64,000 nt of DNA from DASZTV01 sp035550655 (GTDB taxonomy: Bacteria > Actinomycetota > Actinomycetes > JAFAQI01). The stretch spans positions 25,191 to 89,190 of the forward strand of contig DASZOU010000001.1 of assembly GCA_035550655.1 (NCBI GenBank), read 5' to 3'. The notes below the pieces were generated by a model. That model saw only the letters and a program-made list of their open reading frames with translations. It had not been told where the DNA came from and ran no database searches. Positions 7,214 to 15,747 of this stretch are shown here, piece after piece (within the stretch, counting starts at the first letter, position 1; each line of letters starts with the position of its first letter). The position numbers and the translations under genes were made by a program.

Positions 7214-9724
7214 CTAGGAGACCTTAACCTCGTCGAGGTTGCCGGTACCGCTGGCGACCCTGACTCGCAGCGTGTGAACGCCGCTCGGAATCGCGAGGTG
7301 CCAGACCGGGACTCCGCATCGGGTGAAGCTCTGGTTCTCCGACACGGTCTTGCTGTGACCCGCGACGGTTACGGTGACGGATCCCATGTCGGGGCCCTTG
7401 CAGGCGTACAGCGTCGCCAGGTCGCCCTCGATTCGCACGCTCGCCGTGTGACCGCCCGACGCTGTGACGTAGCTGCCGCTCAGTGCACCGGAAGCGGCGA
7501 GGCGGTGCCATCCGTGGCTGTAGTTCCAGCCTCTGCTTCCGTTCTTGGCGGTGGTGCTGATGCGAACCGGAGAGCCGCTCACCTCGGCCGCGTTGCCGTT
7601 GGAGTCGACGAGCGAATGACTCACCCACACGTCGTAGGTCCCGCCCGTAGCAAACGGGTGCGCGGGTGTGAAGACGTACTGCTTCGCCGACGAGCCGAGG
7701 CGCAACGAACCGGCGACGGCGTGCGACACCGACTCCCCGTCGGGAACGATCTTCACCGTGCGGCCGCTGACGCCCTTCACCACATCGCTCAAGTGGATGT
7801 GAAGCGGATGCAGGATTCCGACGCCGCTCTTTGTCGTGATTGACACCTGGGGACCGGTTGCATTTATGGCGAACTGCCGAGTCGTGCTCCAGGTGAGCTG
7901 GTTGTCGCTTTCGTCATGGCCCACAACGCGCCAAAAGTAGTGACCGCTGCCGAGACCCCCGGTCGAATCGGTGTACTGGGTCAGATCAATGCCCGACACA
8001 TCGAGTACTGGCGCCGCGAAGGAGTCGTCCCTGCTGACCTGAAGTTCGTAGTTCTTGACTTCCTCGCTTCCTTGCGACCCTCCCGTGATGTAATCGCGCC
8101 AGTGGAATGTGAAGGAGTGACCGTCTTCGGTTGCTCCATCTGCCGGCGACGTCAGGATCACGGGACCGCTTCGCTTCTTGAAAGAGCTAATGGCGCTCAC
8201 CGACTTGACGGCTTCCGAGGACGCGACGCTGATTTGAGGGCTCGCTCCGCTGATGCTTCCATCGGGATTCTCCACCTGGAATGTGACGTTACCGCCGGGC
8301 ACGGGCGCGTTGAAGCTGAACGAGACTGACTCAGTCATATCCGCGTTGGTTGTGACGGTGGGAATGCTCGTCACGACGCCGGCGGAGGGGACGACGCAGG
8401 CTCCTGCCGCCACGCCGGATCCGGTGATAGTGACGGTGCCTGTTGTGCCACCCTGCATTGACTGCTTCCCGCTGGGACCGCTTGGACTAACGGTTACGGC
8501 TGCCACTGTTGGCGCTTTGGCTGAGCCTGTGGTCGTAGGCGTCGGGCACGTTTGGTTGGCGGCAGGCGGCGGGGTGCAAAGCACGCCGGTTCCGCCGCAG
8601 ACGGCCGCTTCAACCTGCCAGAAGTAGGGCTTTCCGGAGGCGGCATCAGGGTCGCCCGGCTGTGCATCTTGATAGGAATCTGGTGGTGTGAAGGTCGGAT
8701 ATTGTGCGGTGTATTCGCGATACGTCGTTGTGGCGTCCGGGTCAAGGTACACCAGCACGTTATAGGTATTTGCGCCCGTCACCGGGGTCCAAGAAAACGT
8801 CGGCGTGAGCGGGCATGGCGTCTCGAAGTCGCAGGAGTTGGAAAGCGCGGTGTTCGCGTGCCAACTTGTCGTCAGGCCACTCACACTCCCACTGCCGCCG
8901 CTCGGATTCTTGTAGATGAACGGTCCACCAGTGGCGTCCTCGAACGGTGCGTCGCATTCGGGGAGCTGTGCTCCGCAGCCCGTCGCGCCGTTAACTTCAA
9001 TCGCAGATGCTGTGGTGTCGTCAAACGGCGCAACACCCCAGTAGTAAGAGGTGCCGTCTGTCACCTCGCCGCCGCACGACGCCGTCCCCTCGCCCGTCGC
9101 GGTGACACCGCCGAATCCCGGCGTAAAGGACGTTGCGTTCGTGAAGCACCCTCCAACCTGGTTGGCCAGCGCGACGGAACTCACCGGGCTCGTCGAGAAG
9201 ATCACGTAATACTCGGATGCCTCATAGACAGGCGCCCATTCGAGGGTCGGATTCGCGCTCGACGGGGTTTGGAGGACCTGAATCGGCAACTCCCATTCGT
9301 GCAGGAATCGCCAATCCTTGGAGAAGCCGCCCCACGTGCCACCCACCATTGCGCGGACTCGCCAGTAGTACGAAGCGTGGGGCAAACCCTCGGGCATTTC
9401 GTACACGGTCGCCATTGTTTCGGCTGTGTAGACGGTGTTGTTGGTCCAATCTTGGTTACGTCCGATCTCAAGCTGGTACTTGGATGCGCCTGCGACCGGC
9501 TTCCACTGGAAGATGAGGTCCTTGACCCTTGTCGAGGTCTCGTCGGCCGGGCTGACCAGCACGGGACACGGGATCTTGCTGGATCCGCTTGTGACGGTCC
9601 CTCGAGTCGAACACCCGGCCAGCGGTCCGCCAGAGGCGAACGAGGGTGTCGCCGGGGCACCCACCCCCACCGCGACAGCGGCGACCGACAAGATGATCAG
9701 CGTGAGGCGGCGAAGCAGTGCCAC
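7214..9724 (-). CDS. Large secreted multidomain FnIII/Ig-like protein
   Basis: 836 aa from GTG 9724 (GGGAG 8 nt upstream). A Sec signal peptide covers residues 1-31 (RR, hydrophobic core, then ATPSFA). At least three FnIII-like units follow, each with 'SPADE/SPADG...F.W.PV.GA..Y.LE' and a closing 'YYWRVRA/HYFWRVVG' strand (residues ~52-145, ~290-395, ~518-625). Between them sits an IPT/TIG-like segment (~405-500). Then come a Big_5-like domain containing 'PAHPFATGGTYDVWVS' (~630-725) and a C-terminal β-domain of carbohydrate-binding type (~735-836). No catalytic domain or sortase signal is visible. Cysteines are paired in the loops. Codon use is visibly less GC-rich than in the neighbours. 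Function unknown; adhesion or surface binding is inferred from architecture only. Confidence 0.8.
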   Translation of the reverse strand: MALLRRLTLIILSVAAVAVGVGAPATPSFASGGPLAGCSTRGTVTSGSSKIPCPVLVSPADETSTRVKDLIFQWKPVAGASKYQLEIGRNQDWTNNTVYTAETMATVYEMPEGLPHASYYWRVRAMVGGTWGGFSKDWRFLHEWELPIQVLQTPSSANPTLEWAPVYEASEYYVIFSTSPVSSVALANQVGGCFTNATSFTPGFGGVTATGEGTASCGGEVTDGTSYYWGVAPFDDTTASAIEVNGATGCGAQLPECDAPFEDATGGPFIYKNPSGGSGSVSGLTTSWHANTALSNSCDFETPCPLTPTFSWTPVTGANTYNVLVYLDPDATTTYREYTAQYPTFTPPDSYQDAQPGDPDAASGKPYFWQVEAAVCGGTGVLCTPPPAANQTCPTPTTTGSAKAPTVAAVTVSPSGPSGKQSMQGGTTGTVTITGSGVAAGACVVPSAGVVTSIPTVTTNADMTESVSFSFNAPVPGGNVTFQVENPDGSISGASPQISVASSEAVKSVSAISSFKKRSGPVILTSPADGATEDGHSFTFHWRDYITGGSQGSEEVKNYELQVSRDDSFAAPVLDVSGIDLTQYTDSTGGLGSGHYFWRVVGHDESDNQLTWSTTRQFAINATGPQVSITTKSGVGILHPLHIHLSDVVKGVSGRTVKIVPDGESVSHAVAGSLRLGSSAKQYVFTPAHPFATGGTYDVWVSHSLVDSNGNAAEVSGSPVRISTTAKNGSRGWNYSHGWHRLAASGALSGSYVTASGGHTASVRIEGDLATLYACKGPDMGSVTVTVAGHSKTVSENQSFTRCGVPVWHLAIPSGVHTLRVRVASGTGNLDEVKVS

Positions 9725-9834
9725 GATGTGAACTCCCGTTGCTCGTTGACGGCGCGCCCGTCACAGGCGTCGCTTCTGGCATCGGCGGGCCCGTTGGGGC
9801 GCTGTACTTCGGTCACCCGAATGGAGTAACACAC

Positions 9835-10917
9835 ATGAGGACGGACAGCCGACTCGCGACACGCCGAGCGGCGGCCGTCGCGGCGCTGCCCGGGGACGTC
9901 GACGCGGTCCTGGTCACCCGGCCGGAGAACGTGCGGTACCTGTCCGGCTTCACCGGCTCGAACGGTGCGCTGCTCCTTGGCCACGAGACATCCCCGGTGT
10001 TAGCCACTGATGGGCGGTATGTCCTGCAAGCGGCGGCCGAGGCCCCGGATGTCGAGGTCGTGGAGCGATCCCGGGTGGCCGAGGCGCTGGTGGAGCGGGC
10101 GGCCTCGGCCGGCATGACACGGCTCGGCATCGAGGCACACCACCTCACGGTCGACCTGCAGCGCAGCCTCGAGCAGGCGGGCGCCGGCCGAGTCGAGCTC
10201 CTCGCCGCCGGCCGGCTGGTCGAGAAGCTGCGGACAATCAAGGACGGCGACGAAGTCGAGGCGCTGCGCCGCGCTTGCGCAGCCACCGACCGCGCGTTCG
10301 AGTCGCTCCTCGACCGGCTGCGGCCTGGCATCACCGAGCGCGACGCCGAGTGGGCGCTGATCACGGCGCTGCGGGAGGCGGGTGCTGACGGGCCGTCGTT
10401 TCCGAGCATCGTCGCGTTCGGCCCGAACGCCGCGATCCCCCACCACCAGCCCGGTTCGCGGCCACTCGCCCGGGGCGATCTGATCAAGCTCGACTTCGGC
10501 GCACTCGTCGACGGCTATCACGCAGACATGACCCGCACGGTCGTGTCCGGGCCGGCCGCGCACTGGCAGCGTGACCTGCATGAGGCGGTTCGTGCAATCC
10601 AGTGGGAACTGTCGGCCGCGGTGGCGCCGGGTGTCGTGCCGGCTGATTTGGACCGCGAGATGCGACGTCTGCTCACAGCCGCCGGCTACCAGGTCCGCCA
10701 TGGGTTGGGACACGGGGTGGGACTGGAGATCCACGAGGATCCATTTCTCACCGAACGCTCGCCGGCGCCGGCCCTGGAGTCGGGCATGGTGATGACCGTC
10801 GAACCCGGCATCTATCTGGAAGGCCATGGCGGGGTCCGCATCGAAGACACCGTCCTGGTGGGGGAGGGCCGTTGCGAGTCGCTGACGACATCCAGTCGCG
10901 ACCTGATCGAGTGCTGA
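9835..10917 (+). CDS. Xaa-Pro aminopeptidase/dipeptidase (M24B)
   Basis: Dinuclear-metal peptidase that cleaves bonds next to proline. 360 aa from ATG 9835 with GGAG 8 nt upstream. N-terminal creatinase-like domain (LVTRPENVRYLSGFTGSNG), then the pita-bread catalytic domain. The five metal ligands are visible in LDFGALVDGYHADMTRT (two Asp), GLGHGVGLEIHE (His), MTVEPGIYL (Glu) and GVRIEDTV (Glu). It stands before efp, as in many Gram-positive genomes (aroQ-pepP-efp-nusB). Confidence 0.93.
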   Translation: MRTDSRLATRRAAAVAALPGDVDAVLVTRPENVRYLSGFTGSNGALLLGHETSPVLATDGRYVLQAAAEAPDVEVVERSRVAEALVERAASAGMTRLGIEAHHLTVDLQRSLEQAGAGRVELLAAGRLVEKLRTIKDGDEVEALRRACAATDRAFESLLDRLRPGITERDAEWALITALREAGADGPSFPSIVAFGPNAAIPHHQPGSRPLARGDLIKLDFGALVDGYHADMTRTVVSGPAAHWQRDLHEAVRAIQWELSAAVAPGVVPADLDREMRRLLTAAGYQVRHGLGHGVGLEIHEDPFLTERSPAPALESGMVMTVEPGIYLEGHGGVRIEDTVLVGEGRCESLTTSSRDLIEC

Positions 10918-10928
10918 CGACTGCTGGA

Positions 10929-12077
10929 ATGAGTGGTTGGCGGCTGTTGGTCCGATGCCGTTACGTCGGGCTCGCTCTCGTTACCTTGTGGTTCTTCCGG
11001 TACGGAATCCATCGACGCCATTCTGGGTTGTCCGACTGGAACACCGTCGAGTACGGCGCGCGGACGTTGATCCACTTCAATCAGCATTACGACACGGGCG
11101 CCCTCTCGCTCTACGCGCACTACCCCTTCATCCAGATCGGGCCGCCCGCTCTGCTGATTGTCGCGGCCATGCAGTGGATGTCGCCGTTCACAGTCGGAAA
11201 TCTGGTGCCGGCCGGGATGTGCGCGGCTGCGGTCGCGTGTCTGTGGGCGATCGAACGCGGCGCGGTTGCTTGGCAGGGCGAGGAACGACGCTCGAGAATG
11301 CGCCTCCTCGTCTTCCTGGCGGGGCTAGTCGCACTGCCGCTGTGGGCGTACTACGCCGCGACCTGGCGTCACCTCGAGGACACGATCGCCACAGTCGGAA
11401 TCATCTGGGCGGCGGCGTTGATCTCGCGGGGCAGGTACTGGTTCCTCGCCGCTGTTCTGGTCGGACTCGCCGTGGCGTCCAAGCCCTGGTCGCTTGCGGC
11501 CGCATCCGTGCTGATCGCGCTGCCACGGGAACGACGCGCTCCCGCCGCTCTCGTGGCGATCGCGACGACCGGCGCGTTCTGGGCACCGTTCGTGCTCGGA
11601 GCGCATGGCACGTTGCAGGCGCTCAGCAGTCTCCGGCTGCAGATTGCCGATGGCTCCGACCTCCGTCTGATCACTCACGCGATTGAAGCCCCGACCTGGG
11701 TTCGTCCGGTCCAGCTGGTCGGGGGGTTCCTGCTGTGCGCCGTGGTGGCGCGCACCAGAACGTGGACCGCGGTCCCCTTGCTGGCGTTCGGCCTCCGCGT
11801 GGTGACCGATCCAGAGGTCTGGCCGTACTACGGGCTGCCGGTGCTCCTCGCGGCAGTGTGGTTCGACGCGACGCGAAACGGTCGGTGGCTACCGTGGATG
11901 ACCGCCGCGACGGCCATCGTGGAGTTCGCGATGCCTCATGCCGGGGCACTGCCCGTCGAGCTCGCACGACTCGGATGGTTCCTCGCGATTGTCGTTGCGG
12001 TCGTCGTCGAGGCGCGTGGCGTTCGGCCCGTAGTCTGGTCGCCGTGGCGACGACGAATGACCTCAAGAACGGGATGA
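10929..12077 (+). CDS. Multi-pass membrane protein, possible GT-C glycosyltransferase
   Basis: About 382 aa from ATG 10929; GTG 10911, overlapping the upstream stop, is the alternative start and neither has a clear ribosome site. About nine hydrophobic helices. Acidic residues in the first external loop (LSDWNTVEYGARTLI) and in 'HLEDTIATVG' are reminiscent of GT-C mannosyltransferases, but I see no decisive motif. The reading frame runs 34 nt into efp and across the efp promoter, so its last ~11 codons are shared. It interrupts the usual pepP-efp adjacency. Function unknown. Confidence 0.6.
   Translation: MSGWRLLVRCRYVGLALVTLWFFRYGIHRRHSGLSDWNTVEYGARTLIHFNQHYDTGALSLYAHYPFIQIGPPALLIVAAMQWMSPFTVGNLVPAGMCAAAVACLWAIERGAVAWQGEERRSRMRLLVFLAGLVALPLWAYYAATWRHLEDTIATVGIIWAAALISRGRYWFLAAVLVGLAVASKPWSLAAASVLIALPRERRAPAALVAIATTGAFWAPFVLGAHGTLQALSSLRLQIADGSDLRLITHAIEAPTWVRPVQLVGGFLLCAVVARTRTWTAVPLLAFGLRVVTDPEVWPYYGLPVLLAAVWFDATRNGRWLPWMTAATAIVEFAMPHAGALPVELARLGWFLAIVVAVVVEARGVRPVVWSPWRRRMTSRTG
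12031..12036 (+). promoter_or_regulatory. efp -10 element (leaderless promoter)
   Basis: TAGTCT ends 7 nt before the efp GTG start, so transcription would begin at or next to the start codon. It lies inside the end of the upstream membrane-protein gene. No convincing -35. Confidence 0.45.
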
Positions 12078-12607
12078 CGCTCGACCTCGACGGTGTGCTG
12101 TGGAACGTCGTGGAGTTCCAGCATGTGAAGCCGGGCAAGGGCGGCGCGTTCGTGCGCAGCAAGCTCAAGAACGTGCTGACCGGGCAGGTCGTCGAGCGCA
12201 CGTTCAACGCCGGCGTGAAGATCGACACCGCCACGGTGGACAAGCGTGAGATGACCTACCTCTACGCCGACGGCTCGGATTTCGTTTTCATGGACACCGA
12301 CACCTACGACCAGATCCACGTGCCGGCGGCCGCCGTGGGTGACGCCAAGGACTACCTGCTCGAGAACACCAACGCCACCGTGGCGGTTCACGACGACACC
12401 GTGCTGTACGTCGAGCTCCCGGCATCGGTTGAGCTCACGATCACCTACACCGAGCCGGGTGTGCAGGGCGACCGCTCCACGGGCGGCACCAAGCCGGCAA
12501 CGCTCGAGACCGGCGCCACCGTGCAGGTGCCGCTGTTCGTGACCCAGGGCGAGAAGATCAAGGTCGACACCAGGGACGGCCGCTACATCGGCCGCGTCAG
12601 CTCGTAG
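12044..12607 (+). CDS. efp: Elongation factor P
   Basis: Ribosome-binding factor that relieves stalling at polyproline stretches. 187 aa, the standard length, from GTG 12044 (start MATTNDLKNGMTLDLDG). The KOW-like N-terminal domain carries the conserved loop HVKPGKGGAFVRSKLKN, where the tip residue is Lys (modified in some bacteria). Two OB domains follow (YLYADGSDFVFMD; the EF-P signature near TGAT.QVPLFV..GE.IKVDT). Directly followed by nusB. Confidence 0.97.
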   Translation: MATTNDLKNGMTLDLDGVLWNVVEFQHVKPGKGGAFVRSKLKNVLTGQVVERTFNAGVKIDTATVDKREMTYLYADGSDFVFMDTDTYDQIHVPAAAVGDAKDYLLENTNATVAVHDDTVLYVELPASVELTITYTEPGVQGDRSTGGTKPATLETGATVQVPLFVTQGEKIKVDTRDGRYIGRVSS

Positions 12608-12614
12608 CTTCCCC

Positions 12615-13019
12615 TTGGCAGCGAGAAGCAAGGCGCGCAAGAGGGCCCTCGACGTCTTGTTCGAGGCCGACCAGCGGCAGACCGATCCGCGCATGACCCT
12701 CGAGCAGTGGGTGGATCGCGCCGACCCGCCCGTTCAGGAGTACGCCCAGACGCTCGTCACAGGCGTCGCTGAGAACTGTGCCAGGATCGACGAGTTGCTG
12801 TCGGAATGCTCTGACGGATGGTCGGTCAGCCGGATGCCGTCGGTAGACCGTGCGGTGCTCCGCATCGCGGTGTACGAGGTCTTGTGGCGTGAGGACATCC
12901 CGATCGCCGTGGCGATCGACGAGGCGGTCGAGCTCGCCAAGTCGCTGTCGACCGATGACTCGCCGGCATTCGTGAACGGGGTGCTATCCAGGGTCGCCCG
13001 CGAGGCCACGCCTTCGTGA
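12615..13019 (+). CDS. nusB: Transcription antitermination factor NusB
   Basis: All-helical protein that with NusE binds boxA in rRNA leaders; 134 aa. Starts with TTG 12615, 7 nt after efp, giving MAARSKARKRALDVLFEAD, the standard N-terminus. Conserved helices include 'RMPSVDRAVLRIAVYE' and 'VAIDEAVELAKSLSTDDSPAFVNGVL'-type segments. A weak CTCAC/GTGAG hairpin follows the stop; the remaining 13020-13196 shows no gene. Confidence 0.95.
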   Translation: MAARSKARKRALDVLFEADQRQTDPRMTLEQWVDRADPPVQEYAQTLVTGVAENCARIDELLSECSDGWSVSRMPSVDRAVLRIAVYEVLWREDIPIAVAIDEAVELAKSLSTDDSPAFVNGVLSRVAREATPS

Positions 13020-13196
13020 GGTCTCACCTTTGTGAGGTATCAGAGGGGACAGCCGAGCCGATCACGTGCCGCGGGGCCGTGGCGGACAACGTGATGGCTG
13101 CGCCAAACTGATCGGTGGCCCGCCGATGACGTCATGGAGGTAACGCGCACCGGCTCGAGGCCGGCGGAACGGTCACTGCCGTCGTGCCCGGGCCCG

Positions 13197-13202
13197 TAGA
13201 CT
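13197..13202 (+). promoter_or_regulatory. -10 element of the DegT/acyltransferase pair
   Basis: TAGACT is followed by 6 nt and then GTG 13209, which has no ribosome site. This is the layout of a leaderless promoter. Confidence 0.45.
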
Positions 13203-13208
13203 GCCCAG

Positions 13209-14444
13209 GTGCCTTCGGCCAATGTTGCCGCTCGGGTCTCCAACTATGCCCGTGATCAAGCTCTCCGCGTCGGTCGAGGCGAGAAGCCGGTTCAAGGGCT
13301 CGTCAATCGTACCGTCGGGCTCGACGACGTGGTCCTCGCGCAGCGGCTGCTCCGCGAGCTGGATGAGCACGATAACCCTGCACCAGTGCATTCCTACGAG
13401 GAGGACTTCCGGCGCTTGCTCGGTGCCGGCCCATATGTCACCGCTTGGTCGAGCGCAAGGGTTGCGCTGTCGGCTGGACTGAAAGCTCTGCGACTCCAGC
13501 CCGGCGACGACGTGCTACTGCCCGGCTACACCTGTGTCGTAGTTGCCAACGCCTTGCGATACGCCGAGATCAATCCGATCTTCGTCGACATCGAGCTCGA
13601 CACGTTCGGACCGTCGATCGAAAGCATCAGAGAGCGACTCACACCTGACACCAAGGCGATCCTCGTCCAGCACCTCTACGGACTCGTCGCCCGCGATTAC
13701 GGAGACATTCAGACTCTGTGCCAGGAACGCGGGATCCGGCTCATCGACGACTGCTCTCACGCCGCGGGCGCCCAGTTCCTCGGCGGCATGGTGGGGACCA
13801 CGGCCGACCTGGCGATCTATTCCAGCGAGCAATCGAAGGTGTACAGCACAATCCAGGGCGGCGTAGCCACAACGAGAGATCCCGAGGTCTACCAGCGATT
13901 GCACTTTGAATGGCACAGCGCGAAACCGTCGGGCCGCGGGTTTACCGAACGACTGCTGCGGAACGTGCAACTGGCCTACCTGGAAAGCGCGAACCCGTTG
14001 AGGGCGTTCACGGGACCCGTCGGTCGACGACTCTGGAATCAGCATCGCCTCACCTCTACGCCTCCGGAAGAAGAGATGGGCTGCAAGCCGCTTCACTACG
14101 GGCGGCGTATGTCGGCACCTGTAGCCCGTATCGGGTCTAACCAGCTGCGCAAGCTGGCAAGCAACAACGCCAAGCGACGAGCGGCCGCGGAGCGGTGGCG
14201 CGGATGGGCGGATGAACATGGCTATGCCACGCCCTTGGTGGTGGACGGAAGTGAGCCTGTCTTCCTCCGATACCCGGTTCTCGTTCCGGCCGCGATGAAG
14301 CAGGACACCAGCTGGGGTCGCGACCTTGGCGTGGAAGTGGGTATCTGGTTCGCCTCACAACTGCACCCTGTTCCGGGGGAGATCGAGTCGTGTCCGAACG
14401 CACAGCACGCCGTCGAGCACTGCGTCAATCTGCCCACCCTGTGA
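13209..14444 (+). CDS. DegT/DnrJ/EryC1-family PLP aminotransferase
   Basis: 411 aa. Fold-type I PLP enzyme of the family that aminates keto-sugars attached to nucleotides. Conserved regions: GPYVTAWSSARVALSAGLKA (residues ~78-97), the loop VLLPGYTCVVVANALRYAE, the PLP aspartate in LIDDCSHAAGAQ (residue ~180) and the lysine segment YSSEQSKVYSTIQGGVATT. The last differs from the usual FSF..K..GEGG. An N-terminal ~45 residues precede the family core. The acyltransferase gene begins inside its 3' end. Together they suggest formation of an acylamino sugar; the substrate is unknown. Lower GC than the flanking operons suggests an accessory insertion. Confidence 0.85.
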   Translation: MPSANVAARVSNYARDQALRVGRGEKPVQGLVNRTVGLDDVVLAQRLLRELDEHDNPAPVHSYEEDFRRLLGAGPYVTAWSSARVALSAGLKALRLQPGDDVLLPGYTCVVVANALRYAEINPIFVDIELDTFGPSIESIRERLTPDTKAILVQHLYGLVARDYGDIQTLCQERGIRLIDDCSHAAGAQFLGGMVGTTADLAIYSSEQSKVYSTIQGGVATTRDPEVYQRLHFEWHSAKPSGRGFTERLLRNVQLAYLESANPLRAFTGPVGRRLWNQHRLTSTPPEEEMGCKPLHYGRRMSAPVARIGSNQLRKLASNNAKRRAAAERWRGWADEHGYATPLVVDGSEPVFLRYPVLVPAAMKQDTSWGRDLGVEVGIWFASQLHPVPGEIESCPNAQHAVEHCVNLPTL

Positions 14445-14995
14445 GGCAGAGAGTCGCCCGGCTGCTACTTCCGGTCGCCAGCCAATCGAGAAGCGCGCTC
14501 GGCGCACGTATCCGTTCCCGCGCGTACGGCACGCGCTGTCTGATCGATACGGGGGTCACGATCACGAATGCGCGGCGGTTCGTCTCCGGCCCCTCCTGTG
14601 CGCTGTACCACGGGACGTACGTGCTGAACGACGAGGGCGAGTTCACGCTGGGCGACGGGTCACACTTGGGCGCTTACTGCTATGTCAACGCTGCCTTCGG
14701 CTCCGTCGAGATCGGTGACCACGTCGCCATCGGCCCCGGCACGAAGATCTTCGCTTACTCCAACGGATACGAGACCGGACGTTGGGTCACGGACACGAAG
14801 GTTCAGGCCAATGTTCGAATCGGCAGGAATGTGTTCATCGGAGCGAACGTAGTGGTTCTGCCGGGCGCGGTGATCGAGGACGACGTGGTTGTGGGCGCGG
14901 GATCTGTTGTGCGCGGGGTGCTCGCAGCAGGCGGTGTGTACGTCGGATCGCCGGCCCGCCGCATCAAGTCTTTTGACGGTCGCGGGCGCGAATAA
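14390..14995 (+). CDS. Left-handed β-helix (hexapeptide) acyltransferase
   Basis: 201 aa from GTG 14390, overlapping the aminotransferase by 55 nt. ~60 basic residues precede a hexapeptide-repeat domain (residues ~85-190), with the typical end 'ANVVVLPGAVIEDDVVVGAG' and the closing motif YVGSPARRIKSF. Family members use acetyl-CoA or similar to acylate sugars or amines. Next to a DegT aminotransferase this suggests N-acylation of an amino sugar for a surface glycan. Start choice is uncertain because of the long overlap. Confidence 0.85.
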   Translation: MSERTARRRALRQSAHPVRQRVARLLLPVASQSRSALGARIRSRAYGTRCLIDTGVTITNARRFVSGPSCALYHGTYVLNDEGEFTLGDGSHLGAYCYVNAAFGSVEIGDHVAIGPGTKIFAYSNGYETGRWVTDTKVQANVRIGRNVFIGANVVVLPGAVIEDDVVVGAGSVVRGVLAAGGVYVGSPARRIKSFDGRGRE

Positions 14996-15054
14996 GCGGC
15001 TACGGATCTCCGGTCTATCGGTGAGCCCGCGATCGCGTCGGCTGGTGTGGCTGC

Positions 15055-15060
15055 TAACCT
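15055..15060 (+). promoter_or_regulatory. Candidate -10 of the pyr operon
   Basis: TAACCT lies ~61 nt before pyrR and 27 nt before the PyrR-binding hairpin, so the transcript would include that RNA. No clear -35 is seen. Confidence 0.4.
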
Positions 15061-15087
15061 CTGGCTTGTACGACAACGTCCTTTAAT

Positions 15088-15113
15088 CCCGTCCTGTGAG
15101 GCGGGCAAGGAGG
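15088..15113 (+). promoter_or_regulatory. PyrR-binding RNA overlapping the pyrR ribosome site
   Basis: Stem CCCGTC/GGCGGG (15088-15093 with 15100-15105) and hexaloop CTGTGA, then CAA and the Shine-Dalgarno AGGAGG (15108-15113), 7 nt before ATG 15121. The loop and its spacing match the PyrR-binding loops described upstream of actinobacterial pyrR genes, where UMP-bound PyrR blocks ribosome access instead of causing attenuation. No terminator hairpin is present, which fits translational control. Confidence 0.7.
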
Positions 15114-15120
15114 TGTCTAG

Positions 15121-15747
15121 ATGACGGCTGCGCAGCCTGCGCCTCGTCCGACCACCGGCGACCCCGCCATCGCCCGGCCCGTGCTCGAAGCCGACGACGT
15201 CCAGCGGGCGCTGACGCGCATCGCCCACGAGATCATCGAGCGAAACCAAGGGGCTGACCGGATCGTCCTGCTCGGAATCCCGACCCGCGGCGTCACCCTC
15301 GCCCGCCGGGTCGCCGCACGGATCGCTGACATCGAGAACGTCGAGGTTCCCGTCGGCGCGCTCGACGTGACCATGTACCGCGACGACCTGCGGTTGCGAG
15401 GGGTCCGGGCGTTGGAGGCGACCGACATCCCGGTCGCCGGCATCGACGACCTCACTGTCGTCCTGGTCGACGACGTGCTGTTCTCGGGACGCACCGTTCG
15501 CTCAGCGCTGGACGCGCTGTCCGACATCGGCCGGCCCCGTGCGGTCCAGCTCGCCGTACTCGTCGACCGGGGGCACCGCGAGCTCCCCGTGAAGGCCGAC
15601 TACGTCGGCAAGAACATCCCGACATCGATGACCGAGACCGTCCACGTCCTACTAGAGGAGCACGACGGTCGCGATGCGGTGCTGCTCGGGCCCGCGGATC
15701 TCAAGCGGGAGCCGGGCCCGGCGAGCGCCGAGGAGGTCACCCAATGA
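15121..15747 (+). CDS. pyrR: Bifunctional pyr operon regulator / uracil phosphoribosyltransferase
   Basis: 208 aa. Type I phosphoribosyltransferase fold; the PRPP motif VVLVDDVLFSGRTVRSALDA is at residues ~117-136. Residues ILLGIPTRGV form the pyrophosphate-binding loop and the basic segment 'HRELPVKADYVGKNIPTS' is typical of RNA-binding PyrR. A slightly longer N-terminus (~20 residues, Pro/Ala-rich) than in Bacillus. First gene of the pyrimidine operon; ATGA overlap with pyrB. Confidence 0.96.
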   Translation: MTAAQPAPRPTTGDPAIARPVLEADDVQRALTRIAHEIIERNQGADRIVLLGIPTRGVTLARRVAARIADIENVEVPVGALDVTMYRDDLRLRGVRALEATDIPVAGIDDLTVVLVDDVLFSGRTVRSALDALSDIGRPRAVQLAVLVDRGHRELPVKADYVGKNIPTSMTETVHVLLEEHDGRDAVLLGPADLKREPGPASAEEVTQ

